In this document: one piece after another, positions 39,531-47,677 of the stretch
How the letters are laid out: every line of letters begins with the position of its first letter
How positions within the stretch are numbered: position 1 is the first letter of the stretch
From: CAWJMD01 sp963700925
GTDB taxonomy: Bacteria > Actinomycetota > Actinomycetes > Actinomycetales > CAWJMD01
Length of the DNA: 64,000 nucleotides
Reading direction: 5' to 3'
Assembly (NCBI GenBank): GCA_963700925.1
Contig: OY969553.1
Location: forward strand, 2,852,001 to 2,916,000
Notes under the pieces: generated by a model
Database searches by the model: none
The model's input: only the letters and a program-made list of their open reading frames with translations
What the model was told of the DNA's origin: nothing
Made by a program: the position numbers and the translations under genes

Positions 39531-40592
39531 GTGCCAGTGCAGCCCGTGACCGCCCGACTGCCGTCGCTCGACGACGTGCTGGCCGAGCTGCACGTCGTGC
39601 AGGTGCCGCTGCGGGTGAGGTTCCGCGGGCTCGACGTCCGCGAGGTCGCGCTGCTGCGTGGGCCCGCGGGCTGGGGCGAGTTCGGTGCGTTCACCGAGTA
39701 CGACGACGTCGAGGCGTCGTGGTGGCTGGCGTCCGCGATCGAGGCGGCGTGGACGGGGTGGCCGCAGCCCCTCCGGCGCCGGGTACATGTCAACGCCACG
39801 GTGCCCGCGGTCGGGGCCGATCGGGTCGAGGACGTCCTCGGCGGCTTCGACGGCTGCACCACCGCGAAGGTCAAGGTCGCCGAGCGGGGACAGGGCCTCG
39901 CCGACGACGTCGCGCGCGTCGAGCAGGTGCGCTCGGTGATGGGACCGGACGCCGCGATCCGCGTCGACGCCAACGGTGGATGGTCGGTGCCCCAGGCCAT
40001 CGAGGCGCTCGCGGAACTGGCCCCGATTGGCCTCCAGTACGCGGAGCAGCCGTGCGCCGACCTGAGCGCGCTGGCGGCACTGCGACTCGAGTTGCGGGAC
40101 CGAGGCATCGTGGTGCGCATCGCCGCCGACGAGAGCATCCGCAAGGCCACCGACCCGTTCGCCGCGGCAGCGTCGGGCGCGATCGACGTCGCCGTGCTCA
40201 AGGTGCCAACTCTGGGTGGAGTGGCCCGAACCCTAGCTGTCGCAGCCGTTCTGGCCGAGCGGCACGGCGTCGACGTCGTGGTGTCGAGCGCCCTGGACAC
40301 CAGCGTGGGCATGGCCGCAGGTGTGGCCGCCGCGGCCGCGCTCCCGTCCCTCGACCTCGCCTGCGGGCTCGGCACGGTCGGCCTTCTCGCGGCGGACGTG
40401 AGCCGCATCCCCCTGCTCCCGGACGGTGGCACCCTGCCTGTCGGCGCCGTCGAGGCCGACCCCGTCCTGCTCGCCGAGCTGGCAACCCCAGCCGACCGCT
40501 ACGCATGGTGGGCCGAGCGCATCAGCCGGTGCCACGACGTCCTGGTGCAGCGCGCAGCACACCAGGCGAACGACCCCGTGACCCAGCGGTGA
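39531..40592 (+). CDS. menC: o-Succinylbenzoate synthase
   Basis: 353 residues from GTG 39531 (GTG 39537 is an alternative). Enolase superfamily: catalytic lysines in AKVKVAERG, metal ligands in IRVDANGGW (Asp), QYAEQPC (Glu) and AADESI (Asp), and the opposite lysine in VLKVPTLGG. It dehydrates SHCHC to o-succinylbenzoate. GTGA overlap with menD shows coupling. Confidence 0.94.
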   Translation: MPVQPVTARLPSLDDVLAELHVVQVPLRVRFRGLDVREVALLRGPAGWGEFGAFTEYDDVEASWWLASAIEAAWTGWPQPLRRRVHVNATVPAVGADRVEDVLGGFDGCTTAKVKVAERGQGLADDVARVEQVRSVMGPDAAIRVDANGGWSVPQAIEALAELAPIGLQYAEQPCADLSALAALRLELRDRGIVVRIAADESIRKATDPFAAAASGAIDVAVLKVPTLGGVARTLAVAAVLAERHGVDVVVSSALDTSVGMAAGVAAAAALPSLDLACGLGTVGLLAADVSRIPLLPDGGTLPVGAVEADPVLLAELATPADRYAWWAERISRCHDVLVQRAAHQANDPVTQR

Positions 40593-42262
40593 GCGCCTCG
40601 GTGGCGGCCGCGCGAGCGCTCGTCGAGGGGCTCGTGGCGGCCGGCGTTCGTGACCTCGTGCTGTGCCCGGGCTCGCGGTCGGCGCCGGTGGCCTATGCCG
40701 CCCACGCCGCCGAGCAGGCGGGCGTGCTGCGGCTGCACGTGCGCCACGACGAGCGTGGTGCCGCGTTCGTAGCCCTCGGATGCGGTGCCGCCGACCCGTC
40801 GCGCCCGGCGGCGATCGTCACGACGTCCGGCACCGCTGTCGCGAACCTGCACCCGGCGGTGCTGGAGGCGCACCACGCCGCCGTCCCCATGATCGTGCTG
40901 ACCGCGGACCGCCCACACCGGCTTCGCGGCAGCTGGGCGAACCAGACCTCTCACCTGCAGGCCGGCCTGTTCGGCGGCGCTCCCATCGCCACCCGCGACC
41001 TGCAGGCGCCGGCGGGCGCTCCGGACGAAGGGGCTGCCCACGAGTGGTTCGGGATCGCCGTCGACGCCGTGCATACCGCGGTGCACGGCACGGCGGGGTT
41101 CGGACGGCCCGGTCCCGTGCACCTCAACCTGGGGTTCGACGACCCGCTCGTCCCAGAACGCCTCCAGCCGTGGACGGCTCCGAGGCCTCCGCAGTCCGAG
41201 ACCGCCGAGGGTGCCGGCAGAACGGACGTCACGACCCTTGACCGAGGGCCGCTGACGGTGGTCGTGGCCGGCGACCGGTCCGGCCCTGGCGCCCGCCTCC
41301 TCGCCGAGCAGGCCGGCTGGCCTTTGCTCGCGGAGCCCACGTCGGGGTCGAAGGGTGGTGCCTGCCGCGTCGGTGCCTACCGGCTGCTGCTCGATGGTCC
41401 AGGGCTGGGCGACCGGGTGCGGAGGGTCGTCGCGTTCGGGCACCCGACCCTGTCGCGACCGGTCACACGGCTGCTGGCCCGCGATGACGTCGAGCTCGTG
41501 CAGGTGGTGCGGTCCGCGGCCGACCTCGGTCCGGAGCGCCCCGCGCGGCGGGTGCTGGGTGAGGTGCGTGTGAAGACAGGAGGCGGGTCCCCGTCCGAGA
41601 TCGAATGGCTTGGTTCTTGGGTGGAATCCGGACGGGCTGCCGAGCGGGGTGTCGAGGCTTCGCTCGACGACTGGCCCGAGATGTCAGGGCCCCTGTTGGC
41701 GCGAGAAGTGGTGCGGGCCACGGGTTCTGCCGACCTGATCGTGGTGGCGGCATCGAACCCGGTACGCGACCTCGACCTGGTGGCGCCCCCCGTCGACGGG
41801 GCCGTGGTGCTGGCGAACCGCGGGCTCTCGGGGATCGACGGCACCATCGGCACTGCGGTCGGGGCGGCCGTCGTGACGGGGCGCGCGACCCGCCTCCTCG
41901 TCGGCGACCTGGCGTTCCTGCACGACCTCGGGAGCCTTGCCCTACCGCCCGCCGAACGCGACCGGCTGCGGCTGCAGGTCGTGGTGCTCAACGACGACGG
42001 GGGCGGCATCTTCGGGTTGCTCGAGCACGGCGACCACACCGCCAGCTTCGAGCGGGTCTTCGCGACACCGCACGGCTCCGACCTGGCTGCTCTGTGTGCC
42101 GGCTTGAGCGTGCCGATGCGGAGCGCCACCGGCAAGGCCGAGCTGCAAACCCTGCTCGCGGACGTGCCGCGGGGGCTCTCCGTGGTCGAGGTGCGCGCGA
42201 GCCGCGCGTCCCTCCGTCCGCTGCACGCAGCCTTGCGGAGAGCCGTGGGCCCCGGGGCCTAG
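40589..42262 (+). CDS. menD: SEPHCHC synthase MenD
   Basis: 557 residues from GTG 40589. ThDP enzyme: the cofactor-activating glutamate E55 is in VRHDERGAAF, after VLCPGSRSAPVA, with TSGTAVANLHPAVLEA next. The diphosphate motif lies in LLVGDLAFLHDLGSL...VVVLNDDGGGIFGLL. It couples isochorismate and 2-oxoglutarate in menaquinone synthesis. The isochorismate supplier menF is 1.4 kb downstream on the other strand. Confidence 0.95.
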   Translation: MSASVAAARALVEGLVAAGVRDLVLCPGSRSAPVAYAAHAAEQAGVLRLHVRHDERGAAFVALGCGAADPSRPAAIVTTSGTAVANLHPAVLEAHHAAVPMIVLTADRPHRLRGSWANQTSHLQAGLFGGAPIATRDLQAPAGAPDEGAAHEWFGIAVDAVHTAVHGTAGFGRPGPVHLNLGFDDPLVPERLQPWTAPRPPQSETAEGAGRTDVTTLDRGPLTVVVAGDRSGPGARLLAEQAGWPLLAEPTSGSKGGACRVGAYRLLLDGPGLGDRVRRVVAFGHPTLSRPVTRLLARDDVELVQVVRSAADLGPERPARRVLGEVRVKTGGGSPSEIEWLGSWVESGRAAERGVEASLDDWPEMSGPLLAREVVRATGSADLIVVAASNPVRDLDLVAPPVDGAVVLANRGLSGIDGTIGTAVGAAVVTGRATRLLVGDLAFLHDLGSLALPPAERDRLRLQVVVLNDDGGGIFGLLEHGDHTASFERVFATPHGSDLAALCAGLSVPMRSATGKAELQTLLADVPRGLSVVEVRASRASLRPLHAALRRAVGPGA

Positions 42263-42393
42263 ATCTATGACAAATAGTCACAAAAGAGTGACAAAAGGGA
42301 CACGGCGGGGCACGGTGGAGGGACCGGGAACTCCGGCCCGGCAGCGCCGGGGAGACCCTCCGACGCGCCGGCGAGGTTTGGGAGTACGAACAC
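42263..42393 (+). promoter_or_regulatory. Structured 5' leader of protease gene (possible RNA element)
   Basis: Near the start, TAGTCAC and GTGACA form an inverted repeat (42276-42293) in an AT-rich patch. Further down the RNA can fold into a three-way junction: outer stem GGAGGG (42317-42322) with CCCTCC (42356-42361), hairpin CCGG-GAACT-CCGG (42324-42336) and hairpin CCCGGC-AGC-GCCGGG (42337-42351), 32 nt before the ATG. It does not match the c-di-AMP riboswitch or any other class I could recall. Confidence 0.45.
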
Positions 42394-43593
42394 ATGCGAG
42401 TCCCTCGACAACTCACGACGGCCTTGGCCGCCGGCGCGCTCGCTCTGGGCGCGCTCAGCAGCGGTGCTGTGGCGAACGCCCAGACCGATGCGTCCGCCGC
42501 ACCGAGCACCGAGTACGACCAGCAGATGCTCGAGGTGATGGCCGACACGTTCGGCACCACCACCGAGCAGGCAGCGCAGAGGATCGATCGCGAGCGGGCG
42601 CAGAGCACCGCCCTGACCGCTCTGGAGAACCGTGGCGTCACCACGAAGGGCGCCTACTTCTCGGGCGACGACCTCGTCGTCAACGTCACCGGCGGCGACG
42701 ACGCGCAGGCCGCTCGCGATGCCGGTCTCACGCCGCGCACGGCGCAGCGCGACTCCGATGACCTGGAAGCCCTTGCCGCGCAGGTGAAGTCGATCGCGGG
42801 TGACGACATCGAGCAGGTGCAGACTTACGGTCCCGACCTGCCCTCGCAACAGGTCGTCGTGACGGTAGCGCCTGGCGCCGACGCCGACCTGCAGCAGCGT
42901 CTCTCCGACGTCGACGGCATCAAGGTCGTCACCGGCGAGACCGGCGGACTGGCTCCCACCGTCGCCGTCGTGGGCGGCAGGATCATGGACCTCGTTCCGG
43001 GGACGAACTGCTCCCTCGGGTTCCCGGGCACCATCAGCGGCGACCACGTGCTGCTCACCGCCGGCCACTGCGTCGAGGGTGGCCCGGACGTGCTCGACGG
43101 GAACGGCACGCACATCGGTTACGGCGAGCACAGCCGCTTCAACACCGGAGCGCCGAGCGTCGACATGGGTCTGATGGACATCGACCCCGAGGACACCGGG
43201 GCCGGCTACATCGACACCCGCATGGGCACGACCGTCCCCGTCACCGGGGCGTCTGCGGCGCCGATCGGCACCTCGATCTGCAAGGCCGGCAACACGACCG
43301 GCTGGACCTGCGGCCAGATCACCCACTACGGCCTGACCGTGAACTACGGCGACGGCATGGGCGGCATCACCCCGACCAGCGGGCTGGCCCGCTCGACCGT
43401 CTGCACCGAGGGCGGCGACAGCGGTGGCGCCTACATCTCCGGCACGACCGCACAGGGGATGACCTCGGGCGGCCCGAGCGACGGGCACGACTGTGGCTAC
43501 AACCAGGGTGAGAACGCCACCGGGTCGTACTCGTTCTACCAGCCGGTCGTCGACGCGGCGAACTACTACGGGGTCTCGCTGATCACGTCCTGA
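42394..43593 (+). CDS. Secreted S1 family serine protease with pro-domain
   Basis: 399 residues. Signal peptide 1-29 (MRVPRQLTT, hydrophobic ALALGALSSG, cut after ANA). An alpha-lytic-type pro-region extends to about 190. The mature chymotrypsin fold has catalytic His in LTAGHC, Asp in SVDMGLMDI and Ser in EGGDSGGAY, with paired cysteines (NCSLG/GHC, ICKAG/WTCG, VCTEG/HDCG). It is like the Streptomyces griseus proteases. It is the only secreted enzyme in the men block and is probably an insertion relative to the usual men order. Confidence 0.93.
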   Translation: MRVPRQLTTALAAGALALGALSSGAVANAQTDASAAPSTEYDQQMLEVMADTFGTTTEQAAQRIDRERAQSTALTALENRGVTTKGAYFSGDDLVVNVTGGDDAQAARDAGLTPRTAQRDSDDLEALAAQVKSIAGDDIEQVQTYGPDLPSQQVVVTVAPGADADLQQRLSDVDGIKVVTGETGGLAPTVAVVGGRIMDLVPGTNCSLGFPGTISGDHVLLTAGHCVEGGPDVLDGNGTHIGYGEHSRFNTGAPSVDMGLMDIDPEDTGAGYIDTRMGTTVPVTGASAAPIGTSICKAGNTTGWTCGQITHYGLTVNYGDGMGGITPTSGLARSTVCTEGGDSGGAYISGTTAQGMTSGGPSDGHDCGYNQGENATGSYSFYQPVVDAANYYGVSLITS

Positions 43594-43619
43594 GGCAAGA
43601 GGCCGGGTCGGACCGAAGC

Positions 43620-44918
43620 TCAGCCCAGCGCGTCGCGCATCGGGACCAGCTTCGCGTCCGACTCGGCCAGCTCGGCCTCGGGGTCGGACCCGGCGACGAT
43701 GCCGCAACCGGCGAACAGCCGCAGTCGGTGCGCGTCGACCGGGTCCTGGCGGGCCGAGCGCAGGGCGATGCCGAGCTCGCCGTCGCCGCTCCCGTCCACC
43801 CAGCCCACCGGGCCGGCGTAGCGGTCGCGGTCCATCTGCTCCAGCTCGTCGATCAGGGCGGCCGCGACAGGTGTCGGCGTGCCACACACGGCGGCGGACG
43901 GGTGCAGCGACGCCGCAAGGTCGAGCACCGAAGGGCTCGAAGCCCGACGACCGCGCGGCAGGACGCCGGTGACGTCGGTTGCCAGGTGCATGACGTTCGG
44001 CAGGTGCAGCACGAACGGCGCCTCCGGCACGTACATGCTCGCGCAGTGCGGGGCGAGGGCGTCCGCGACCGACCGGACCGCGTACTCGTGCTCCTCCAGG
44101 TCCTTGCTGGACCGTGCGAGACCCGCTGCGAGAGCTAGGTCGTGCTCGTCGTCGCCGGTGCGCTGAATCGTGCCGGCCAGCACCCTCGACGTCACGAGGC
44201 CGCGCTCGGACCGCACCAGCAGCTCGGGTGTCGCGCCCACCAACCCGTCGACGGCGAACGTCCAGCACGACGCGTAGCCCTCGGCCAGTCGCTTCAGGAG
44301 CCACCGCTGGTCGACCGGCCGCTCGGTGCGCGCCTCGAGATCGCGCGCCAGCACCACCTTGTCGAGGTCGCCGGCGCCGATGCGGCTCACCGCCTCCGCC
44401 ACGGCGGCCATCCACTGGTGTCCCGAGAGGGCGCCGTCGCCGAAGCTGACCTCGCCCGGCGCGACGACCGGCTCGACCCGGCGAAGCACGGGTGGCTCAG
44501 GCAGCGCGCCGTGGGAGTCGATCGTGGTGACCCACCAGTCGTCGTCGCGGTGCCCCACGACAGTCCGTGGCACCACCAGCACCCCGCCGGCGGCCGAGCC
44601 CGGCGAGAAGCTGAACGACACGAAGGCGACCGGGCCGCTACCGGGCACCTCGACCTCGTCGCGCACCACCGCGCCCGCCGACAGCTCGGCCCAGACCCGG
44701 GCGGCCTGCGCCACCTGGTCGGGCTCGTCCAGCTCGATCCGCAGCTGCTCGCCGAGGCCGACCAGACCCTGTCCGCGGCGCACCCACGCCAGAGCGGTCC
44801 CGGCCGGCAGGAGGTCGAGCAGCGATCCCGGGTCGTCGAGCCGCACGCTGCGCACGACCAGAGCGGCGCCCGCCGTGCCTGGAGCGACGGCTGGTGTCTG
44901 GTCTGCGGCGGTACTCAT
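43620..44918 (-). CDS. menF: Isochorismate synthase
   Basis: 432 residues, chorismate-binding fold. DKVVLARDLEART carries the catalytic lysine. Substrate and Mg ligands are in TPELLVRSERGLVTSRVLAGTIQRTGD, KDLEEHEYAVRSV and HPSAAVCGTP, and GWVDGSGDGELGIALRSA near the end is diagnostic. It converts chorismate to isochorismate for MenD. Leader of about 8 nt from TACTCT (44927-44932, minus strand). It is divergent from menG. Confidence 0.93.
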   Translation of the reverse strand: MSTAADQTPAVAPGTAGAALVVRSVRLDDPGSLLDLLPAGTALAWVRRGQGLVGLGEQLRIELDEPDQVAQAARVWAELSAGAVVRDEVEVPGSGPVAFVSFSFSPGSAAGGVLVVPRTVVGHRDDDWWVTTIDSHGALPEPPVLRRVEPVVAPGEVSFGDGALSGHQWMAAVAEAVSRIGAGDLDKVVLARDLEARTERPVDQRWLLKRLAEGYASCWTFAVDGLVGATPELLVRSERGLVTSRVLAGTIQRTGDDEHDLALAAGLARSSKDLEEHEYAVRSVADALAPHCASMYVPEAPFVLHLPNVMHLATDVTGVLPRGRRASSPSVLDLAASLHPSAAVCGTPTPVAAALIDELEQMDRDRYAGPVGWVDGSGDGELGIALRSARQDPVDAHRLRLFAGCGIVAGSDPEAELAESDAKLVPMRDALG

Positions 44919-44926
44919 CGCGGTTC

Positions 44927-44932
44927 AGAGTA
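44927..44932 (-). promoter_or_regulatory. -10 element of menF
   Basis: TACTCT on the minus strand, 8 nt before ATG 44918. Confidence 0.45.
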
Positions 44933-44978
44933 GGTGGCGCCCGCGGAACCCGCCCCGCCGGGCTGACACACTCCTGCT

Positions 44979-45673
44979 GTGAGCAGAGCCGACCTGGACA
45001 AGGAGCCGCACGAGGTCGCGGCGATGTTCGACGACGTCGCCGACCGCTACGACCTCACCAACGACGTGCTCTCGCTCGGCCAGGACCGGCGCTGGCGCAG
45101 GGCAGTGGTCCGAGCGCTCGACCTCCACGCCGGGCAGTCCGTGCTCGACCTCGCCGCGGGCACGGGCACCTCCTCGGAGCCGTTCGCAGACGCCGGAGTC
45201 CACACCGTCGCCAGCGACTTCTCGCTGGGCATGCTGCGCGTCGGACGGCGACGCCGCCCGGACCTGTCGATGGTCGCCGGCGACGCCACCCGCCTGCCGT
45301 TCGCGGACGCCTCGTTCGACGCGGTGACGATCTCGTTCGGGCTGCGCAACGTGGTCGACCACCGCAGCGGGCTCGCCGAGATGCTGCGCGTGACCCGTCC
45401 GGGGGACGGCTCGTCGTCTGCGAGTTCTCGCACCCGACCATGCGGGCCTTCCGCACCGTCTACACCGAGTACCTGATGCGCGCTCTGCCCGCCGTCGCGC
45501 GGCGCGTCAGCTCGAACCCCGACGCGTACGTGTACCTCGCCGAGTCGATCCGTGCGTGGCCCGACCAGGCGGCGCTCGCCGAGCAGCTGCGGGAGGCCGG
45601 CTGGGGTGACGTGCAGTGGCGCAACCTCTCCGGCGGGATCGTCGCGCTGCACCGCGCCACCCGTCCCGCCTGA
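44979..45673 (+). pseudogene. menG: Demethylmenaquinone methyltransferase, single-base frameshift
   Basis: GTG 44979 opens a UbiE/MenG protein: VAAMFDDVADRYDLTNDVLSLGQDRRWR-like start and the SAM motif LDLAAGTGTSS, up to LRVTRPG. Then the frame fails at a run of five G (45401-45405). The expected RPGGRLVVCEFSHP continues in the -1 frame to the stop at 45673 with NLSGGIVALHRA. A sixth G gives one 231-residue protein, the normal size. A homopolymer sequencing error is the likeliest cause. The enzyme methylates demethylmenaquinone, the last ring step. Confidence 0.88.
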
Positions 45674-45849
45674 CCCGGGGTGTGCACGGCTGCGGGCAAC
45701 TACGCGCGCAACCTGCTGGCTTGGCGCCGACCGCCCACACCTGCCCGCAACTGCGTCCGCTCTCTCGGGATGCGACGCGTGCCGCTGCGTGGTGTCCTCG
45801 TGATGTGCGGCGGGACCGGCCCGCCACTTGCGCACAGGGAGGTGCCTCA

Positions 45850-46023
45850 ATGGGCGCCGACGACAAGATCAAGAACGCCACGCAGGACCTGGCCGGCAAG
45901 GCCAAGGAGGCCGCAGGCAAGGGCACGGACGACGAGCGCCTCGAGGCCGAGGGCCGTGCCGACCAGACCGAAGCGGACCTGAGGCAGGCCGGCGAGAAGG
46001 TCAAGGACGCCTTCAAGAACTGA
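45850..46023 (+). CDS. CsbD family stress protein
   Basis: 57 residues from ATG 45850 with GGAGG at 45838-45842. Whole-length CsbD pattern: DDKIKNATQDLAGKAKEAAGK then DDERLEAEGRADQTEADL and KVKDAFKN, a hydrophilic helical protein. In Bacillus csbD is under general stress control. The function is unknown. It is followed by a very strong hairpin. Confidence 0.9.
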   Translation: MGADDKIKNATQDLAGKAKEAAGKGTDDERLEAEGRADQTEADLRQAGEKVKDAFKN

Positions 46024-46052
46024 CCGACCCAGAACCAACACAGAGTGGTCAC

Positions 46053-46087
46053 AGTTGGTGCGACACGCGCGGCGTGTCGCACCAACT
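46053..46087 (+). terminator. Perfect 16-bp hairpin after csbD
   Basis: AGTTGGTGCGACACGC (46053-46068), 3-nt loop, GCGTGTCGCACCAACT (46072-46087). There is no U-tract. It probably ends the csbD message, although so perfect a palindrome 50 bp before the antiporter ATG could also bind a protein. Confidence 0.6.
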
Positions 46088-46137
46088 TCGTCCAACCAAG
46101 GTTTCGCACGGCGTGACCCGATCGACAGGGTGGGCGA

Positions 46138-47559
46138 ATGAGCGCGGACACGGTGTTCCTGCTGGGCGGTCTCGGCCTGCTCCTCGCCGTGGTGCTCCCA
46201 GCCGCCCTGAGCCGCGCGTGGCTGTCGGCGCCGATCGTCCTCGTCGGCGTCGGCGCCCTGGTCGGGCTGCTGCCGATGCCGGACGGGGTCGTGGTCTCGC
46301 CCGTCGAGCACCGCGCACTCACCGAGCACCTGACGGAGCTCTGCGTCATCGTCGCGCTGATGGGCGTGGGGCTCGCGCTCGACCGTCCGCTGTCGTGGCG
46401 GAACCTGGGCAGCTTCAGGAAGTGGGCCCCGACCTGGAAGCTGCTCGCCCTCGGAATGCCCCTGGCCATCGCGCTCGGCGCGTTCCTCGGCTGGTGGGTG
46501 ATGGGGCTGGCCCCCGCGGCAGCGCTGCTGCTCGGTGCCGTCCTGGCGCCGACAGACCCCGTGCTGGCGGCCGACGTGCAGGTCTCCGGTCCGGCCACGA
46601 CCACGGGGGCGGCTGACGACGATGCCTCGGACGGCATCGTCGACGCGGACTCGTCGGGTGAGGAGGTTCCGGACGAGAAGGCCGACGAGCAGCAGCCAGA
46701 TGCCCCGGACGAGATCGACGAGGACGACGAGGTCCGCTTCGCGCTGACCAGCGAGGCCGGCCTGAACGACGGGTTGGCGTTCCCGTTCGTCTACGCCGCG
46801 ATCCTCGCTGCCACGGCCGGTTCAGTGACCCAGTGGTGGCCGCGGTGGCTGGCCTGGGACCTCGTCGGGCGGACGGTGGTCGGCGTCGTGGTCGGCGTCG
46901 CAGTGGGATGGCTGCTCGCGCGCGTGGCGTTCCGCTCGCGGCAGCGGTGGCTGCGGATGGCGGAGAACGGCGAGCCGCTGCTCGCGGTGGCAGCGACGCT
47001 GCTGTCGTACGGGCTGGCGGAGGTGGCCCATGGCTGGGGGTTCGTGTCGGTCTTCGCCTGCGCGATGACCTTGCGCTCGGCCGAGCGCACCGACCGGTAC
47101 CACGCGATGATGCACGGCGTCGTCGACCGCCTCGAACGCCTGCTCACGCTGGTGCTCCTGCTGCTGCTCGGCGTCGCACTCAGCAACGGCCTGCTGGCTG
47201 ACCTGCGGTGGCAGGGGGCGGTCGTCGCGGCGCTGCTGGTGCTCGTCGTGCGGCCGGTCACCGCGTGGCTGAGCCTGCTTCCCGGGTCGCGAGGGGCGCG
47301 AGACCTGCCGGGCGACAACGAACTCGGCCCTGGCGAGCGCGCGGTCGTCGCAGCCTTCGGCGTGCGAGGGATCGGGTCGGTCTACTACCTGGCCTATGCC
47401 ACCGGCGTTGCCGACTTCGGCGACCCCCGTCCGCTCTGGTCGGCTGTCGCCTTCGCCATCGTGCTGTCGGTGGTGCTGCACGGCGTCAGCGTCACGCCGG
47501 CGATGGACTGGCTCGAACGCCGGCGTGACAGCGAGCAGGAACAGGTAAGGCAGACCTGA
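46138..47559 (+). CDS. Cation:proton antiporter (CPA1 type)
   Basis: 473 residues, about 12 membrane helices. The Na+/H+ exchange motifs are APTDPVLAADVQV (137-149) and LTSEAGLNDGLAFPF (203-217) with the ND pair at 210-211, plus AFGVRGIGSVYYLAYA late. Between them lies an approximately 47-residue acidic insert (152-198, rich in D/E) not usual for the family. It exchanges Na+ or K+ for H+ and could use the proton gradient built by the downstream complex I. Confidence 0.9.
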   Translation: MSADTVFLLGGLGLLLAVVLPAALSRAWLSAPIVLVGVGALVGLLPMPDGVVVSPVEHRALTEHLTELCVIVALMGVGLALDRPLSWRNLGSFRKWAPTWKLLALGMPLAIALGAFLGWWVMGLAPAAALLLGAVLAPTDPVLAADVQVSGPATTTGAADDDASDGIVDADSSGEEVPDEKADEQQPDAPDEIDEDDEVRFALTSEAGLNDGLAFPFVYAAILAATAGSVTQWWPRWLAWDLVGRTVVGVVVGVAVGWLLARVAFRSRQRWLRMAENGEPLLAVAATLLSYGLAEVAHGWGFVSVFACAMTLRSAERTDRYHAMMHGVVDRLERLLTLVLLLLLGVALSNGLLADLRWQGAVVAALLVLVVRPVTAWLSLLPGSRGARDLPGDNELGPGERAVVAAFGVRGIGSVYYLAYATGVADFGDPRPLWSAVAFAIVLSVVLHGVSVTPAMDWLERRRDSEQEQVRQT

Positions 47560-47583
47560 GAAGCGGACCGCCGAGTGCGTGCG

Positions 47584-47589
47584 TAGACT
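47584..47589 (+). promoter_or_regulatory. -10 element of geranylgeranyl reductase-nuo block
   Basis: TAGACT. The predicted start near 47597 gives an 81-nt leader to ATG 47678 and places the Rex operator just downstream of the start. Confidence 0.45.
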
Positions 47590-47601
47590 CCCAGCCGGTG
47601 C

Positions 47602-47619
47602 TCGTGAAGCAGTTCACAA
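47602..47619 (+). promoter_or_regulatory. Rex operator in front of geranylgeranyl reductase-nuo block
   Basis: TCGTGAAGCAGTTCACAA matches the consensus TTGTGAA-N4-TTCACAA at 13 of 14 defined positions. It lies at about +6 to +23 of the predicted transcript, the same layout as at rex itself. Confidence 0.85.
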
Positions 47620-47677
47620 GCGCACGCAATGCCCGCCGACACGGACGACAACACGGCACGCGAGCAAGGAGTCGACG

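Noticed and set aside
42263..42393. c-di-AMP (ydaO) riboswitch before the secreted protease
   Set aside because: Such riboswitches are common before cell-wall and secreted enzymes in actinobacteria, but the conserved GGGGAACC, CCGAA and GACAGCTAACCTC blocks are absent.
43277..43593. Protease gene as part of the menaquinone operon
   Set aside because: It has its own leader, encodes an exported enzyme with a pro-domain, and is convergent with menF. No pathway link is visible.
45674..45849. Repeat family in the menG-csbD gap (GGGCAACT-type words)
   Set aside because: Only short partial matches without clear period or pairing; this is within what GC-rich DNA gives by chance.
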